The notes under the pieces were generated by a model. The model had not been told where the DNA came from, made no database searches, and worked only from the letters and a program-made list of their open reading frames with translations. Below, in pieces: positions 61,831 through 64,000 of a stretch of 64,000 nt of DNA. Numbering within the stretch: position 1 is the stretch's first letter; each line of letters begins with the position of its first letter. Both the position numbers and the translations under genes were made by a program. This DNA is from Lysinibacillus macroides (GTDB lineage Bacteria > Bacillota > Bacilli > Bacillales_A > Planococcaceae), in assembly GCF_001281525.1 (NCBI RefSeq), contig NZ_LGCI01000008.1, forward strand, positions 194,072 to 258,071. Direction: 5' to 3'.

Positions 61831-63444
61831 ATGTTATTGAAAAAGGTTAAAATTTATAATTATAAGAAGTTCGAGGACTTTTCTTTAGATTTTGATAGTA
61901 ACTATTCAATAATGATAGGGAATAATGGGGCTGGTAAATCAACATTTTTAGAAGCAATTCACTTAGCGTTGACAGGGACAATCAATGGGAAACCAATCTT
62001 TTATGAGTTATCTCCCTATATATTTAATAGAAAAATTGTTAACAAGTTTATCGAGGAAGTAAAAAATGATAATAAAAAAACTCCACCTGAAACAATAATC
62101 GAGTTATACTTCGGAGAGTCAGAAGACTCTGACCTCAATGAATTATTGGGTATGGAGAATAGCGAAAATATGAATGTGCCGGGATTTGTATTCTCTATTA
62201 AATTTAATGAGCATTATCGAGGGGAATATCAGCAGTATATTGAGAATGAAAATTTTATACATATTCCTACTGAGTACTATACAGTTGAATGGAAAAGTTT
62301 CGCAGGATTAACAATAACTACAAGATCGATTCCTATAAAATCACACCTTATTGACTCCACTACTACAAGTCTAGCTACTAGTTCACAAAAGTATATTATG
62401 AAGATTATCTCAGATGTATTAGATGAAAAACAAAAAGCTAATTTAGCAGTTCTCTACCGAAGCTATAAGGAAAAGTTTGGTGAAGATCCTAATATAGCCT
62501 CTATAAATGAAGTGTTAAACGAGAAGAAAAATCTTATGTTAGACGACACTAGGAATTTATCAATATCGTTGGATGTTACTCAAAAGGCTACTTGGGAATC
62601 TGCAATAGCTGCCTTCTTAGACAATATCCCTTTCGATTATATCGGTAAAGGGGAGCAAAATGTTATAAAGACTACACTATCTATTGGAAACAGGAAGCCT
62701 AAAAGAAATTTAATACTAATAGAGGAACCTGAGAGTCATCTGTCATTTTCAAACATGAGAATCTTATTAGAAAAAATAATATCAGAGTGTTCTGATCAAC
62801 AATTACTTATTACTACTCATAGTTCATATGTATTAAATAAAATGGCAATGGAAAATGTTATTCTTCTTGGTGAAAATAGAAGTGGGAAGCTAAATCAATT
62901 GCCAAAGGATACAAGAGACTATTTTCAAAAACTACCGAACTATGACACTTTAAGATTTATTTTATCTAAGAGGGTAATATTGGTCGAGGGGCCTGCAGAT
63001 GACTTAATCATCCAAAAAGCCTACCATCAAAGATATAATAAACTTCCGTTAGATGACGGGATAGATGTCATATCAGTAAATGGGCTATCATTCAAAAGAT
63101 TTTTGGATATAGCAAAGTTACTAAATATAAATACTGTAGTAGTTACAGATAACGATCATGATTATGAAAAGAATATTAACAACAAATATAGAGACTATAC
63201 GGGTGGTACAATTAAATTGTGTTTTAGTACAAATAATGAGCTAAATACGTTAGAACCACAGGTGTTAAAATGTGATGCTGGTAATTATGATAAATTAAAA
63301 ACTATACTAGGAAAACAAGATAAGTCTGAAGAAGAGTTGTTAGAATTTATGCTGAAAAACAAAACTGATTGGGCGCTAAAAGTATTTTTAAACAGCGAAA
63401 CACAATTAAATTTTCCGGAGTATATAAATGATGCCATCCAATAA
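61831..63444 (+). CDS. OLD-family ATPase-TOPRIM nuclease (GajA-like)
   Basis: The 537-aa protein has an ABC-type ATPase with Walker A GNNGAGKS (30-37), a signature-like GKGEQN near 272, Walker B LILIEEPESH (294-303) and TTHSSY, then a TOPRIM domain with VILVEGPADD (382-391) and VVTDNDHD. This is the layout of OLD nucleases and of GajA, which nicks DNA when nucleotides fall. The next gene encodes a UvrD-like helicase and overlaps by 17 nt, as in Gabija. Other OLD-UvrD pairs exist, so the name is a strong guess. Confidence 0.88.
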   Translation: MLLKKVKIYNYKKFEDFSLDFDSNYSIMIGNNGAGKSTFLEAIHLALTGTINGKPIFYELSPYIFNRKIVNKFIEEVKNDNKKTPPETIIELYFGESEDSDLNELLGMENSENMNVPGFVFSIKFNEHYRGEYQQYIENENFIHIPTEYYTVEWKSFAGLTITTRSIPIKSHLIDSTTTSLATSSQKYIMKIISDVLDEKQKANLAVLYRSYKEKFGEDPNIASINEVLNEKKNLMLDDTRNLSISLDVTQKATWESAIAAFLDNIPFDYIGKGEQNVIKTTLSIGNRKPKRNLILIEEPESHLSFSNMRILLEKIISECSDQQLLITTHSSYVLNKMAMENVILLGENRSGKLNQLPKDTRDYFQKLPNYDTLRFILSKRVILVEGPADDLIIQKAYHQRYNKLPLDDGIDVISVNGLSFKRFLDIAKLLNINTVVVTDNDHDYEKNINNKYRDYTGGTIKLCFSTNNELNTLEPQVLKCDAGNYDKLKTILGKQDKSEEELLEFMLKNKTDWALKVFLNSETQLNFPEYINDAIQ

Positions 63445-64000
63445 AAGAATTATTAAGGCTGCAGCAGGAACAGGAAAGACTACATTATTAATAGGAGAAG
63501 CAGTAAAAACCTATCTAGAAGGTAAGGTATTATACCTCACATATACGAATGCAAATTTAAACTCTATGAAGTCTGATCTTATGGATTCAGTAGGAATAAT
63601 ACCTACGAACATAAAATGTAAGACATGGACGGATTTTTTGCTTAATGAATGTGCTAGGCCATATAGAAAGGTTATGGAAGGACCCGAAATTGAAGGGGTT
63701 AATTTTTGTTCGTTAGGAGAAATCCCGCGCTTAAAGGGTATAACAGCAGCTAATTGGCGATATTATTACGATTTTCAAGGAAGGCTCTATTATGAAAGGC
63801 TGGCTCAATTTTGTCATGTAATATTAGAAGCTTCTGGTGGTGTAATCATTGATAGACTCCAAAAAATTTATACCACAATTCTTATAGATGAGATACAAGA
63901 CATGGGAGGATACGACTTAAAAATAATTGAGGCTATTTACCGATCTAACCTTAATCTTGTAGTTGTTGGAGACCATCGACAGGCAACATATTCAACAAAT
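63428..64000 (+). CDS. UvrD-like helicase (GajB-like), cut by window end
   Basis: The frame starts ATG ATG CCA at 63428 and is open to the window end (191 codons). It shows motif I AAAGTGKTTLLIG (residues 9-21), YLTYTNANLNSM, ILIDEIQDMGGYDLKIIEA (motif II) and VVVGDHRQATYS (motif III), all of superfamily 1A helicases. It is translated with the upstream OLD-type gene, whose last 17 nt it overlaps, so they form a two-gene system. The C-terminal half lies outside. Confidence 0.88.
   Translation, partial: MMPSNKRIIKAAAGTGKTTLLIGEAVKTYLEGKVLYLTYTNANLNSMKSDLMDSVGIIPTNIKCKTWTDFLLNECARPYRKVMEGPEIEGVNFCSLGEIPRLKGITAANWRYYYDFQGRLYYERLAQFCHVILEASGGVIIDRLQKIYTTILIDEIQDMGGYDLKIIEAIYRSNLNLVVVGDHRQATYSTN

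Noticed and set aside
1..64000. tRNA, rRNA genes or an obvious attL/attR pair
   Set aside because: I saw no tRNA or rRNA sequence. The left end of the prophage lies outside the window, so attachment sites could not be compared.

Overview
The window is a low- to mid-GC Firmicute (Bacillales) chromosome segment. Strong AGGAGG-type ribosome sites, frequent TTG/GTG starts, a Firmicute-type siphophage and the IS256/IS110 transposases all fit a Bacillaceae or Planococcaceae host (Lysinibacillus-like). That genus guess is inference. The left part looks clearly richer in G+C than the AT-rich right part, so the window is a mosaic of at least two acquired blocks.

Region 1 (1-27.3 kb) is the right part of an HK97-fold siphovirus prophage. 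In order it holds the end of a P27-type small terminase, a SAM synthetase, a ParB-domain DNA methylase and a C5-cytosine methylase (a SAM supply plus DNA modification cassette), small phage proteins, large terminase, portal, ClpP-like protease, capsid, head fibre, connectors, major tail protein, tail chaperones G/GT with a canonical -1 slippery site (A AAA AAC), tape measure, distal tail, Gp37-like tail protein, baseplate/fibre proteins with FN3-like repeats, holin and amidase. It ends with a small protein and three serine recombinase genes in a row.

Region 2 (27.3-36.2 kb) is a junction zone. It has a possible autoregulated DNA-binding gene, a protein of unknown function, a long hairpin with GGGTGTCG repeats, a two-gene unknown membrane module (29.2-31.8 kb), and a large serine recombinase gene on the minus strand split by an IS256-family element. 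The IS has an exact 8-bp target duplication (GTTGGGGT) and imperfect terminal repeats. A small coupled ORF and a second, resolvase-like gene follow.

Region 3 (36.5-48.9 kb) is a defence island on the plus strand. It has a DUF2325 protein, an M/S-fused methylase-like protein with an altered motif IV (NYPF) and an unknown partner, then a complete type I restriction-modification system (hsdM-hsdS-hsdR). It closes with a four-gene operon that I read as a type IV CBASS: a SLATT-like 2TM effector, a QueC-like enzyme (Cap9-like), a TGT-like enzyme (Cap10-like) and a CD-NTase. The CD-NTase starts at TTG with a glycine-rich N-terminus, a plausible acceptor for the N-terminal deazaguanine conjugation reported for such systems.

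Region 4 (48.9-64 kb) is accessory DNA. It has an XRE regulator with a small Cys-rich partner, small hypothetical genes, a frameshifted HTH gene, an IS110 transposase with a non-coding region that may include its bridge RNA, a DUF927/helicase-like ATPase followed by TTGGAACA repeats, a tandem-HTH protein and a methyltransferase remnant. It ends with a reverse transcriptase preceded by a structured leader and a 47-codon ORF, then a Gabija-like pair (OLD-family ATPase-TOPRIM and UvrD-like helicase, the latter cut by the window end).
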